A DNA stretch of 64,000 nucleotides from Xestospongia bergquistia. Taxonomy: Eukaryota > Porifera > Demospongiae > Haplosclerida > Petrosiidae. The DNA is taken from the NCBI GenBank assembly GCA_963965975.1, contig OZ014411.1, positions 27,204,249 through 27,268,248 on the forward strand, written 5' to 3'. Below the pieces are notes generated by a model. That model was not told the DNA's origin, did not search any database, and was given only the letters and a program-made list of their open reading frames with translations. The translations under genes were made by a program, and so were the position numbers. Each line of letters opens with the position of its first letter. Position 1 is the first letter of the stretch. Below are positions 51,178 through 62,762 of the stretch, one piece after another.

Positions 51178-54100
51178 TTACAACTCAGTTATATTTGGCT
51201 CTTCATCAGGTAATGCTTGCTTCATTATAGAATTCACTATCACACTTTCTAATAGTAAAATTATATTTTTATTTCATTTAATCACATGGCACATACCATC
51301 AGGTATCGCACAAGTGGACTGTTCACAGGAAGTAATACTTGTGGAAGTTGATTTAGTCTCTTTAACACTTGCAGCTCCCTGTCCAGTAATCAATTACTAC
51401 ATACATATTAATAGTCAAATCTGCTTACACTTGTTTGCAATGATGATTTGGTAGACACGAAACAACTAGGCAATTTGTAATTTGTTAACTTCTTACGTAG
51501 CCATGCTAAATAGGCTTCCCTCACCTATATATATAAAATGTATGGTATACTATTAAGTATAGGGATAGTAATGTACTGACATGTTTGGAAAGTGGTACAA
51601 ACAGAATGAAGATAAGTAAACCTTGACAGGAAATAAAGATATCCATTAGATAAGCAACAAAGATGAGTTTATCAGAAAAGAAAATAGTGTTCACTAGCCA
51701 TGCTAGTCCCATAATTACTGTCAGTGAAATGGTCGCTTTTAACCATTTTCTGATAAGGGTTAAATAAAATGGAAGCGTGCTTGATTGTATGTACTTGATA
51801 TTAGCAACTTCAGTTTTCTGATGTTCTCTTTTCTTGTGTCTCTGTATTATTGTTATGGCCATTATGAAGAACCCAATGTTAGTCTAAAGGTTAATGCATA
51901 GTTGAAACAATTCAAATATACAATTTATCTGAGATCCTCACTTTCTCAATTTACTAATTTTGTATTAAACTTACAAGTAATATTAATATAACTGGAGCAA
52001 TAAATGTCCATATAAATCCACTTTCATAATTCAACCAGCACCTACATATGCATATGCATCACATTAGAATAATTTACTAGTTAATGTAGTGGTTCTTACG
52101 CAATTAGCTGTTCATCTTGAAAATACAAATAGTGAGTATGACCTTTAATATCATTTGTACCAGCCAAAAATCCAATTGGTACTATGATAGTCATATATAG
52201 TCCTGGTACACCTAAAATGATAGACATATAGTGTGTTCAATTATACACTAACTGACCATAGCTAATAAGTGTAAAGCCAGCAATATAGCGTTTAGGATGT
52301 TTAATAAATATTCTAACTAGAACAACATACAAAACAACACCCTCCATTAACATCCACATAAACGTCACTAAAAACAGATACTGCAATAAGACAGCTATTG
52401 CTGAACAAATAGACTAAATGAAACACAAAAGATTTATATAGAAACTTAGCTGTTTATTAAAAGGGAGCATACCCAATTAGTAGTCTGAGCACTACCAACT
52501 ATAAAAACCAATTGCCCAGCAAATAAATTGATACATAACATCACATGAATATAATTCCTCATACTCCAGAGTGACCTGTATAAGAAAGCAATGTGTAGAG
52601 TGAGTACTCACTTAGCATTTCTACCTCATGCAAATATAAGTTAGTGTTGTCAACAATAAACAAACAAGAGAAATTGGTACAAGAACATAACCTATCAAAT
52701 TCAATCTTTCATAATTCTTGTTGCTAATCTAAGAACAGAAACAGTGGAACACAGAATTATAGTATAACACTTTTCATACTGGTACTCCAGGACTAAGTAA
52801 AATTGCAAAGTGTGTTAAATGATCACATTGACAGGTTACTAATTCACTGTCTTGTCTCGCGATTTTACATCCACTAGTATTCCACTGACCAGTTGGTAGT
52901 GTTGTGTCATCAACAGAACTGATAAAGCATATATAAAAGCATGTAGATATGATAATTTTTATTTAAGACATACAATTCAAAGTTCCAAAATACACAGTTG
53001 AGAGTGTCATTCATTAGTATCTGTGATGGTAAAATAAATTTGATGGTATATGAAATATTGGAAAATCATACCTGTTGACCAGATATGTTAAATGTTATGT
53101 TAACAGGTTGATTGAAACCATTTTGTGAGTAGTCAATGTTAACAGTTGAAGATAGACAATTTGATAAAAGTTTCTGACTATTGCTATGAGGTGGCAAGAA
53201 TCTGGATATGTTCATATAACAAAATGATGCAACTGTCACAGGTAAACTATTAAACAGTTCAAGTGGTAAAGTAATAGAATTGCCATCCATGGAAAATACT
53301 TCAATTGGACCAGTGGTGTTTTTGATCTCCCTAACATCAAGTGCTTGGAGAAAGAAGAAAGGAAGAAACAAAATTGACTAATTCAAAATGATGTTGTGGT
53401 TTGTGGATTATGTCTGGTAAGAACATACCAATGTTTTTTCTAAGAAGTGTCTTATTAGAATCTTGGAGGTTAAGAGCAAATGTATCTAATGTTAAGAGCA
53501 GCTGACTCCACATAGAACGTCTTTTGACCTGAAAGTACAACAGTGCACATTGCATGTTGACAATAATGTTATTTTACCACATCATCAGGAATATTATCAC
53601 TGCCCATCATGTTGTTAGTTGCGTCTAATACAAGCTACAGAAGGTCATATTAACACAATACTAGTGGTATATAAGTGTACCTTGGAGACATTTGTAGTAA
53701 ATGACTGATTGGACTTGTTGATGATGGAATCAAATATGACAAATGATTCTTCAAATGTCATTGTCTCATTTTTTTGACTATCTACAAATTTATTTAAAGC
53801 TCTATTTGGAGTATGAGTGATCTATATAAGAGTGAAATGAGTGACAATACTAAAGTATATTATACCTCTGACCAAATAGTTGTAAATGTACTGCTGGTAA
53901 AGCAATACTCTTTATCCCATTTGAAAGTTTGATTATTACAACGTCTGGTTCCTATATTTTAAGTAAGTACAAAATTTATAGTCATTATATTTGTATAATA
54001 CCATTAACACATCCTCTGTAACAATGGACACCTGTAGCATTTTCACCTCCTATTGTCTCAGGCCATCCTCCTTTCTTAGGGCATGGTGATGGAGTGGTCA

Positions 54101-54744
54101 ATATCATGAAACTACTGGTAATTAGATCAGTTGTAGCAGATCTACTTGCTGGAGTAGATGTAATGATACAACTTCTACTTCCTGTCACAATACGTTCACC
54201 ATTATTGATGGTGCTTGGATTAATGTTTGAAGACACAGGACTACACAATTTCAGGAAAGGGGATGCATCCTCTGAAGACTTAGCTTCAATGTCATTATTC
54301 CAACCGTAACAACACCTATATTCTATATTATTTACATTACAATTTCTATAATTTACAGGGCAGAGATGGTGATCTGGCAGCCACCCATCAATTTCAATAT
54401 TACTGACTGACCAGCAACAATTCATAGATGATACATTCCAAATGAACTGTAGACAGCCACTTCCATGAAGTGTAACATTTTTACATCCAGATGTGTTGTA
54501 TAAAAATAATTCATATACATTTTCTCCATTTGAAACTGTCAGGTTAAGTGTGTTATTACATTTACAATTATCTTCATCAAAGCATAAGTAAAACTTCAAA
54601 AACTTCAAGTCTCTATAAAAGAAAAGAGCTTTATGTCAGTCTATTTTTACATACAAATGAAACTTACTTTACTAATGTAATAGACATGTGTGAACTGACA
54701 AAGTATAAGAGAAATAGAACCAGTATCATCTTTAACAGTATCAT
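51178..54744 (-). CDS. Adhesion G protein-coupled receptor
   Basis: Exons: 54744-54668, 54612-54002, 53951-53866, 53821-53681, 53634-53578, 53528-53429, 53343-53072, 53020-52974, 52918-52780, 52728-52625, 52575-52473, 52413-52257, 52211-52100, 52041-51975, 51883-51581, 51524-51429, 51378-51297, 51248-51178; phases agree, giving 874 residues. Order: signal peptide (MILLKMILVLFLLYFVSS), a cysteine-rich region, a serine/threonine-rich linker, a hormone-receptor-like motif (GGWPETIGGENATG, NGTRRCN), a GAIN-type region, then the GPS at ~450-510 with WNTSGC and CQCDHLTHFAILL. The cleavage site HL|T is intact, so autoproteolysis is expected. Seven membrane segments follow, with typical family pieces (CINLFAGQLVF in TM2, CWLNYESGFIWTFIAP in TM5) and an ~80-residue cytoplasmic tail rich in Ser/Thr. 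The ligand is unknown. Confidence 0.9.
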
Positions 54745-55578
54745 CTTCAATGCCAAATTTGAAAGCACAAACTACACATAAGATGCTTACTGGTGCCAAT
54801 ATAACTTGTAAACTATCTGTGTATGCTGCACTGTTTACATAATGTTATAATTATCTTAAATGTTATTGACAATTATGCAAGCCAAGTTGATGTTATTACA
54901 CATAATATGCTGCAATGTATATCCAAGACATAACATACACACTAACAGTTTACAGGCATATCATAAAATCTTGCAGTTGTCTAAACTAATAACAAATTAA
55001 GTCAAAGTATATATGGTATGTTTTCTATAAACTGACACACATTTATATACTGCTAGCTTGTCATTTTCAGTTTCGTTTTTGGAAAATAAGTGATATATAG
55101 AAAACTGGAGTGCATATACTTACTTGATTAACCATGTTTAATAATTAGTCATCTTTATTCCTGAATAAAAAAATTGTACCAAGTAATGTACTATAGTACA
55201 AGTGTGTATTACAGATTCACACTGTACGAGTGACTTTACAATGCAGTACTTGTCCCAACATTAACCATACTATACCTTAAAAGTTAAGCCTATTTGACTT
55301 CATGGCTACAAAGACACAAACCAATTTGTATAAACCAATCCCTGTACACACTCCTTAAAATTTCTGTTGGTCAGGAGCCACTACCAATAGTTCAACCAAT
55401 GTAAACTTTGAATAATATACACAATAATATCATTATAAAAAGAATAGATGTTCAAAATTTTAATTGTATGAATTCTCACATATATGTAACTTTAGAAAAC
55501 ATCTTTTTAATTAATACACAAATTATTACCAATAAAACAAAAAGCAGACACATCTTTAAACCTTAAACTCAACTTTTG
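54745..55578. other. Spacer, partly duplicated 3' flank of the DM9 gene
   Basis: No gene seen. From ~54900 the sequence is closely similar to 60478-61149, marking the left end of the duplicated DM9 block. The adhesion GPCR promoter lies just above 54744. Confidence 0.6.
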
Positions 55579-56985
55579 TCACTCATCTTCTCTCAATTGA
55601 CAGAACATTTTAAGTCCCTCAGGTAAAGGTAGATTAGAGATACGATCAGGAACAGCATTTGTACTAGCTAGTATAACATATCGACATAACTCCTTCAATG
55701 TATTAGGAGAAGATAAAGCTCGAAGTGCCTCATATTCACGATATATGTACTCCAATCCTTCATAAGGGACATACAGACATCGATGACCAACTGCTACTTT
55801 TCCAACAATTTGAAATGTTCTACTAAACTGTATAGGAATTGGTATCTTCTTATCGTCCCATGTAATACCCACGGTGAGATCACAGTTTGTGATAGTACGT
55901 CCAACTCCTTCAATTATGCCTTGATGGATATTTTCTTGACTAGCTACTGCATTAGATGGCAGATCTCCATTACTTGCTAGTTCCCATGTAAAGCCACTGG
56001 GATCATCAACAACAAGTATCTCATATGTATGTTTCATGTGCTCAGTACATCCCCAACATATCATACAACACTTCTTTGAGGGAACTACATGACCTGATAC
56101 TGTCTCTCTTCTATGTTTAGCTCGAGCAACATGTGTGACTTCTCCGCTAGCAGTGGTTCCTCCAATTAAAGCACCAGCAGGTACTTTACCATCAGAGTCT
56201 TCCACCCATTGCCATGTACTGACGCTTGAATCTATCTTCACTGGTGGAATGTAAGCACATAGAACTAAATACTTGTGAACAATGTACTCATGACCATCAT
56301 TTGGTATATACAAGCAATGATGACTTGGATGAACTTTACCAAGTAGAGAACCTGAGAATCTTTTCGGTAGTTTTAGTCTTTTCTTACCATCCGCTGTACG
56401 ACCTTCAATTTCAGGACCAGGATAAGTCTTAGCAATGTAGAGTTCTTCAGTTGGAAAATAAGAGTAACTAGAAATATAATTGTTACCAACACCAACAGCT
56501 AAAGGAGGTACACTGCCATTATCACCTTCACTCCAAAACAAAACTGCTGGATCATCACATACTAGAACTTCATACTCATGTAGTCGATGTTCAATACAAC
56601 CATATGGTACAGAAGCTATACCAGATGATGGAATTAAAGCACAAGGAACTCTGCCATGAAACTGTGGACTAGAAACTCGAGCAACATAAGTAGTTTCACC
56701 TATAGTAAAAAAAATCTGAGATAGACATTAGGATTATCCTTGTGATGACGTTTTTAAATTTGTGGTAAAAACAGATTCTAGTGCTTAGTCTCAATTTAAT
56801 GGACTTTATCACTAATTGCTAATTAAAGTCACTTTTATTGCTATTGCTATTTATATATTTATTAACAACTTAATAATATTGAGTGTCTTTATACCGTTGG
56901 TTGTCACTCCTCCAGCCACAGCACCAGGTGGTACGAGGGTTCTTCGACTTGCTTTAACCCAACGAAGAGGACTGGTACTGGACAT
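55579..56985 (-). CDS. DM9-repeat protein with C-terminal SOCS-box-like motif (pair 1, minus)
   Basis: Exons 56985-56895 and 56699-55579 (phase 1 junction inside the first DM9 motif), giving 403 residues. Four DM9 (DUF3421) repeats are visible, each built as W-x4-G-x-(V/L)P-x2-A-(V/I)-x-(G/V)G, then (T/L)YVAR or YIAK, then a YEVLV-type end: residues ~8-80, 83-180, 185-265 and 268-355. The last ~45 residues fit a SOCS box: TLKELCRYVI (BC-box form T/S-L-x3-C-x3-hydrophobic) and ISNLPLPEGLKMFC (Cullin-5-box form LP-hydrophobic-P). No signal peptide or membrane segment, so it should be cytosolic. DM9 proteins in oysters bind mannose and act in immune recognition; SOCS boxes recruit Elongin B/C and Cullin to ubiquitinate a bound target. 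The combined role is inferred. Confidence 0.85.
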
Positions 56986-57646
56986 TGGTTACTTTTCATA
57001 GACCCTCCTACTCAATGATGGGCGTTAACAATTAGTGTTCGAGCTCCTATCAGGTGCATTGAGGTATCTAGCTAGCACAATAATTTATGAGTCCACTTCA
57101 ACTAACTTTTTATCTGTTTGAAGTTAGTCTGGCAAGCTTCTATCTATAACATTATGATCATTAAGATATACATTAAATTTTAAGAAGATTATAGGCAATT
57201 TAGAGGACACAGTTAATTATTACCAATATGTATATCATAAACTTTGCCCAGGCAAAGTTTTAACATTATATCAAAATTTATAGTACTGTATAAGTTTTAC
57301 CAGTAACAAATGGTCACTGTGAAGATGTTCAATTTAACATTGTATAGAAACTCCATTACAGCATACTAGCTACTTCATCTATTTCTAATACACTGGACAT
57401 TGATTGGGCTTTTAATGGCCATTTTATTTTATACTCATTGATCCTGTGTCTTGTATCTATCTTTGTCTGTATAATCCTCTGCACTTAGGTAGTTAGCATT
57501 AAGTACTAGAGTTACAAACTTGTGATCATAATGGAGTCACTTCCTGCAAGTAATCGACAGTGAATGCAGCTAAGTTTGGTTTATATTTAAACCTATAACT
57601 ATCATACAATATATGACTTGATATATTCCATGTGTCAGCTGTTAAA
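56986..57646. promoter_or_regulatory. Shared divergent promoter of DM9-SOCS pair 1
   Basis: 661 bp separate the two start codons of oppositely transcribed DM9 genes, so the region must serve both. It is conserved in the second pair (62557-63603), including the palindrome at 57239-57260 and sequence next to both ATGs. No TATA box can be assigned with confidence. Confidence 0.6.
57239..57260. promoter_or_regulatory. Perfect 10-bp inverted repeat in the divergent promoter
   Basis: AAACTTTGCC, a CA spacer, then GGCAAAGTTT. The same sequence occurs at 63195-63216 in the second pair. A symmetrical site between two divergent genes is a candidate binding site for a dimeric regulator; this is inference from symmetry and conservation. 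Confidence 0.45.
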
Positions 57647-58943
57647 ATGAGTAGTTCTCCTCTTCAGTGGGTCAAGGCAACAAACGGAAATGTGCCACCT
57701 CATGCTGTACCTGGAGGTGTGACAACACAAGGTACAAATATTAAAGTATAAATATAATGTTAATTGTGATAGCTACTTGGTATTCTTATTGGTAGGTGAG
57801 ACCACGTATGTTGCTCGTACAACTATCCTATTGTTTGAAGGCAAACTCCCATGTATTGTTATTCCATCCACTGGTATAGCCTCACTAGCATACAATGGCA
57901 TTGAATATAAAGTAACTGAATATGAAGTACTTGTTTGCCTTGATCCAGAAATTCTTTTTTGGGTACAAAGCTCCTGTAGCAGTTTGCCTCCATTAGCTGT
58001 TGGAGTTGGTAATGCACATTATTATCGATGTAATGGTGAAGAAATGTATGTTGCTAGAACATGTAGTGGGTCCTTTAAAAATATAAAAGGTTCCATGACC
58101 AATGCAAGAAAGAAAGTTACCAAGTCAGAGTCTCTCATGTGTTCTTTGGTTGGAAGGCTCCATTCTCATTATCGTGGTTTGTATGTACCATATGAAGGCA
58201 AAGAATATATTGTCAAAACCTATGAGGTACTTTGTGCATATATACCACCTCCAACAGTGCATTCTTGTCCTAATGAATGGACATGGATAAAGGTATTAAA
58301 TGGAGAGATTCCTGAAGGTGCTTTAGCTGGAGGTACCACAGCTAGTGGAGAAGTCACCTATGTTGCTAGAGCTCAACATATATGGGAAAATTTAAGGTTA
58401 TGTGGTCAGTTTATACCATCTGAAAGAAAATGTCTGATTTGTTTGGGTGGTAAAGCACATATGAAGAATACATTTGAGGTACTTGTAGTAGATGACAAGG
58501 ATGGATTTGTATGGGAGCTAGCATCAAATGGTGATCTACCAAAAGATGCTGTTCTTAGTCAACTAAAACATTTCCATCCACTGGAAGGTGTTGGACGTAC
58601 TATTACATATTCAGATATCAGCGTAGGATTTACAGCAGACATGAGAAGACTGCCTCTTCCATGCAAAGGGTCAAATGCCAATATACAATTAATTGGCCGA
58701 GTATCAGTTGGTAGATGGGTCATGTATGCTCCCTATGAAGGATTGGAGTACATATATCGTGAATATGAGGCACTTCGAGCTTTATCTTCTCCTAATACAT
58801 TGAAGGAGTTATGTCGATATGTTATACTAGCTAGTACAAATGCTGTTCCTGATCGTATCTCTAGTCTACCTCTACCTGAGGGACTTAAAGTGTTCTGTCA
58901 ATTGAGAGAAGATGAGTGGAATAATTGTACCAAATTGAATTGA
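57647..58943 (+). CDS. DM9-repeat protein with C-terminal SOCS-box-like motif (pair 1, plus)
   Basis: Exons 57647-57731 and 57796-58943, giving 410 residues; the intron sits at the same place and phase as in the minus-strand partner. Four DM9 repeats (WVKATNGNVPPHAVPGG, then VGVGNAHYYRCNGEEMYVAR, GALAGGTTASGEVTYVAR, WELASNGDLPKDAV). The tail carries TLKELCRYVI and ISSLPLPEGLKVFC, then a short extension ending CTKLN. The DM9 part is clearly diverged from the divergent neighbour, while the last ~180 bases (58741-58920) are almost identical to it, which suggests gene conversion. Probably cytosolic. Confidence 0.85.
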
Positions 58944-59794
58944 TTGCAACAATTTGATTAAATTGTAATAGGACTTATAATATTTTCATTATATTTAGTA
59001 ATAATAATTATTATATATTGTATTATTATTATTTTCTGAGAGTCCACTTTTATTCAAGATTAACATCATTATAACATAAAGTGATTTATTTATTTCATCT
59101 TAAGTGATGACCTTATACCATAGTGTGTAGGTTATAGCCACGATGCCTTTTATTATCCAGCACATCCATTATATATACTGAACATACAATACTTTCTTTA
59201 CACACCAATAATGATGAGATAGAAAACAAATAATTTCCAGGGATTATAAAATATTGAATGACTAAAACTAATATGTATGATTTAGTAAAATACTAATTAC
59301 ATAATTAAATAAAGCACATTCATCTTGTATTTTCTTTCTGCTTCAGATGAACCAAAACAGTACTTGCACTATTAACAAGAATTTAAGGCTATAAGCATGC
59401 ACTAAATTTACGAGGGCATTGACCTTCTCACAGGAACTACCTTCAAGCTATTACATTGCACTTGTATTCAAGCAATCATTATGATTAGATCCCATCATTA
59501 AGGACATCACTGTACTAATGTTTACAACATAATTATATATATATATATATATGAGCCTAACTTAACAATGTCGGATACAAAATTGTGGATATAGTAGAAA
59601 ATTATGTTCATTAAAACAGTCTGTGTAAAAATGTTTGTAAAGCGTAGAGGATTTAATATGCATTGACTTATCTACAATAGTGGAGTCTCCTACTTAAACA
59701 TCTCCACTTGAAAGACTACACGAATACACTCAAATATAATGAATAATTCATTACAGACCCTTAATTCTTGGGGACACACCCCTTATGAAGAGAC
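58944..59794. other. Spacer between DM9 gene and dehydrogenase fragment
   Basis: AT-rich with no supported gene; short TA run at about 59536-59552. Confidence 0.6.
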
Positions 59795-60145
59795 ATGGCT
59801 ATTCGATGGGGCATATTAGGTGCTGGTCTGATATCCCACGACTTTGTCCTCGGTTTGAATACACTACCGGAAACAGATCATAAAATTGTTGCAGTAGGTG
59901 CAAGATCTTCATCATCAGCTGAGGCATTTGCTACCAAACATGCTATCTTACGCCACTATGGATCCTACGATGATCTTTTATCAGATAAAGATGTTGATGT
60001 GGTATACATTGGGACTATACATCCTACACATTTAGCCATAGCACTTAAAGTACTTGAAGCTGGTAAACCCGTTCTCTGTGAGAAACCAATGACTACGAAC
60101 GCCCACGATACAAAGACAATAATTGCAACAATACTGCATTTATAA
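59795..60145 (+). pseudogene. Truncated dihydrodiol dehydrogenase-like (Gfo/Idh/MocA) gene
   Basis: An ATG-initiated frame of 116 codons encodes only the NAD(P)-binding Rossmann half. It shows GILGAGLISHDF (dinucleotide-binding loop), GARSSSSAEAFA, DVDVVYIGTIHPTH and GKPVLCEKPM, which are characteristic of the trans-1,2-dihydrobenzene-1,2-diol dehydrogenase branch of the family (usually ~330 residues). The catalytic C-terminal half is absent. After ~60125 the sequence loses all similarity and stops, with no donor site there. The break lies ~330 bp before the second DM9 block begins, so the duplication may have cut it. It could be expressed as a small protein but is unlikely to be an enzyme. 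Confidence 0.75.
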
Positions 60146-61149
60146 TGTTCTGAATGCATGCATTTAAACTCATCAACATCCTTTTTAACACAGTAAATTA
60201 AAGAAGAAAGTTGACACACACAGAAGAACGTGTAATCCCGGTGGTGAAAGGTCACAAATAGAAGTGCAAGTGTACAGGGTGATGCTTATCATGATTTCAA
60301 AGTTTCTGAGAAGAGCTGAGACACAAACTGATTATCCTTAAAATATGAAAGGGAGAGATATAGATGCTACAAACAGGGAAATAGAGAAGTTGAGAGGGGT
60401 TCATTTATACGTGTAGTATTTTCAGAAACTGTTGTATGTAAAGACCAGCTCAAATGATATAAAAAAAGAATACATAACATAATATGCTGCAATCTATATC
60501 CAAGACATAACATACACACTAACAGTTTACAGGCATATAATAAAATCTTGTAATTGTCTAAAAAATAACAAATTAAGTCAAACTATATATGGTATGTTTT
60601 CTATAAACTGACACACATTTATATACTGCTAGCTTGTCATTTTCAGTACCTTTTTGAAAAATAAGTGATATATAAAAAATGAAGTGTGTATACTTAATTA
60701 ATCATATTTAATAATTAATCATTTTTATTCCTGAATAAAAAAATTGCATCGAGTAATGTACTATAGTACAAGTGTCTACTGCAGATTACACTGTATGAGT
60801 AACTTTACAATGCAGTACTTATAATATAAACTTGTCATAACATAAAACATACTATACCTTAAAAGTTAAGCCTATTTGACTTCATGGCTATAAATACACA
60901 CAAACCAATCCCTGTACACACTCCCTAGAATTTCCATTGGTCAAGAGCCACTACCAATAGTTCAACCAATGTAAACTTTGAATAATATACACAATAATAT
61001 CATTATAAAAAGAATAGATGTTCAAAATTTTAATTGTATGAATTCTCACATATATATAACTTTAAAAAACATCTTTTTAATTAATACACAAATTATTACC
61101 AACAAAACAAAAAAGCAGACACAGCTTTAAACCTTAAACTCAACTTTTG
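60146..61149. other. Spacer; duplicated 3' flank of the DM9 gene from ~60478
   Basis: 60146-60477 shows no gene. From 60478 it matches ~54900-55578, marking the start of the second duplicated DM9 block. Confidence 0.65.
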
Positions 61150-62556
61150 TCACTCATCTTTCCTAAATTGACAGAACACTTTAAGTCCCTCAGGTAGAGG
61201 TAGACTAGAGATACGATCAGGAACAGCATTTGTACTAGCTAGTATAACATATCGACATAACTCTTTCAAAGTATTAGGAGAAGATAAAGCTCGAAGTGCC
61301 TCATAATCATGATATATGTACTCCAATCCTTCATAAGGGACACACAGACATCGATGACCAACTGCTACTTTTCCAACAATTTGAAATGTTCTACTAAACT
61401 GTATAGGAATTGGTATCTTCTTATCGTCCCATCTAATACCCATGGTGAGATCACAGTCTCTGACAGTACGTCCAACTCCTTCAATTATGCCTTGATGGAT
61501 ATTTTCTTGACTAGCTACTGCATTAGGTGGCAGCTCTCCATTCCTTGCTAGTTCCCATGTAAAGCCACTGGGATCATCAACAACAAGTATCTCATATGTA
61601 TGTTTCATGTGCTCAGTACATCCCCAACATATCATACAACACTTCTTTGAGGGAACTACATGACCTGATACTGTCTCTCTTCTATGTTTAGCTCGAGCAA
61701 CATATGTGACTTCTCCGCTAGCAGTGGTTCCTCCAATTAAAGCACCAGCAGGAATTTTACCATCAGAGTCTTCCACCCATTGCCATGTACTGACGCTTGA
61801 ATCTATCTTCACTGGTGGAATGTAAGCACATAGAACTAAATACTTGTGAACAATGTACTCATGACCATCATTTGGTATATACAAGCAATGATGACCTGGA
61901 TGAACTTTACCAAGTAGAGAACCAGAGAATCTTTTTGGTAGTTTTAGTCCTTTCTTACCATCTGCTGTACGACCTTCAATTTCAGGACCAGGATAAGTCT
62001 TAGCAATGTAGAGTTCTTCAGTTGGAAAATAAGAGTAACTAGAAATATAATTGTTACCAACACCAACAGCTAAAGGAGGTACACTGCCATTATCACCTTC
62101 ACTCCAAAACAAAACTGCTGGATCATCACATACTAGAACTTCATACTCATGTAGTCGATGTTCAATACAACCATATGGTACTGAAGCTATACCAGATGAT
62201 GGAATTAAAGCACAAGGAACTTTGCCATGAAACTGTGGACTAGAAACTCGAGCAACATAAGTAGTTTCACCTATAGTAAAAAAAATCTGAGATAGATGTT
62301 AAGATTATCCTTGTAATGATGTTTTTAAATTTGTGGAAATAACAGTTTTTAGTTCTTGGTCTTAATTTAATGGACTTTATCACTAATTGCTAATTAAAGT
62401 CACTTTTATTCCTATTGCTATTTATATATTTATTAACAACTTAATAATATTGAGTGTCTTTATACCGTTGGTTGTCACGCCTCCAGCCACAGCACCAGGT
62501 GGTACGAGGGTTCCTCGACTTGCTTTAACCCAACGAAGAGGACTGGTACTGGACAT
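61150..62556 (-). CDS. DM9-repeat protein with C-terminal SOCS-box-like motif (pair 2, minus)
   Basis: Exons 62556-62466 and 62270-61150, giving 403 residues, almost identical to the product of 55579-56985. Four DM9 repeats and the SOCS-like tail (TLKELCRYVI, ISSLPLPEGLKVFC, end FRKDE) are intact. In the SOCS tail it matches the plus-strand gene of pair 1 (SSLPLPEGLKVF) better than its own minus-strand paralogue (SNLPLPEGLKMF), again pointing to sequence exchange. Substitutions elsewhere are mostly conservative, so the gene is probably under constraint. Confidence 0.85.
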
Positions 62557-62762
62557 TGGCTACTTTTCATAGACCCTCCTACTCAATGATGGGCGTTAAC
62601 AATTAGTGTTCGACTTATAAATTATAGAGAGCTCCTAGCAGATGCACTGAGGTACCTATCTAGCACAATAATTCGTGAGTCCACTTCAACTAGCTTTTTA
62701 TCTGTTTGAAGTTAGTCTAGCAAGCCTCTATCTATTACATCATTATCATTAAGTTATACATT

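Larger units (their letters stand above)
54900..58430. repeat. Segmental duplication, copy 1 of the divergent DM9 gene pair
   Basis: Matches 60478-64000 in order and orientation over both genes and their shared promoter. The copies are separated by ~1.5-2 kb holding the dehydrogenase-like fragment. Copy 1 may extend beyond 58430, but the window ends before the partner does. Confidence 0.85.

Noticed and set aside
55783..57001. Plus-strand open frames across the DM9 genes (also at 61309-62572)
   Set aside because: They are antisense shadows of the minus-strand DM9 exons, and recur only because the genes are duplicated.
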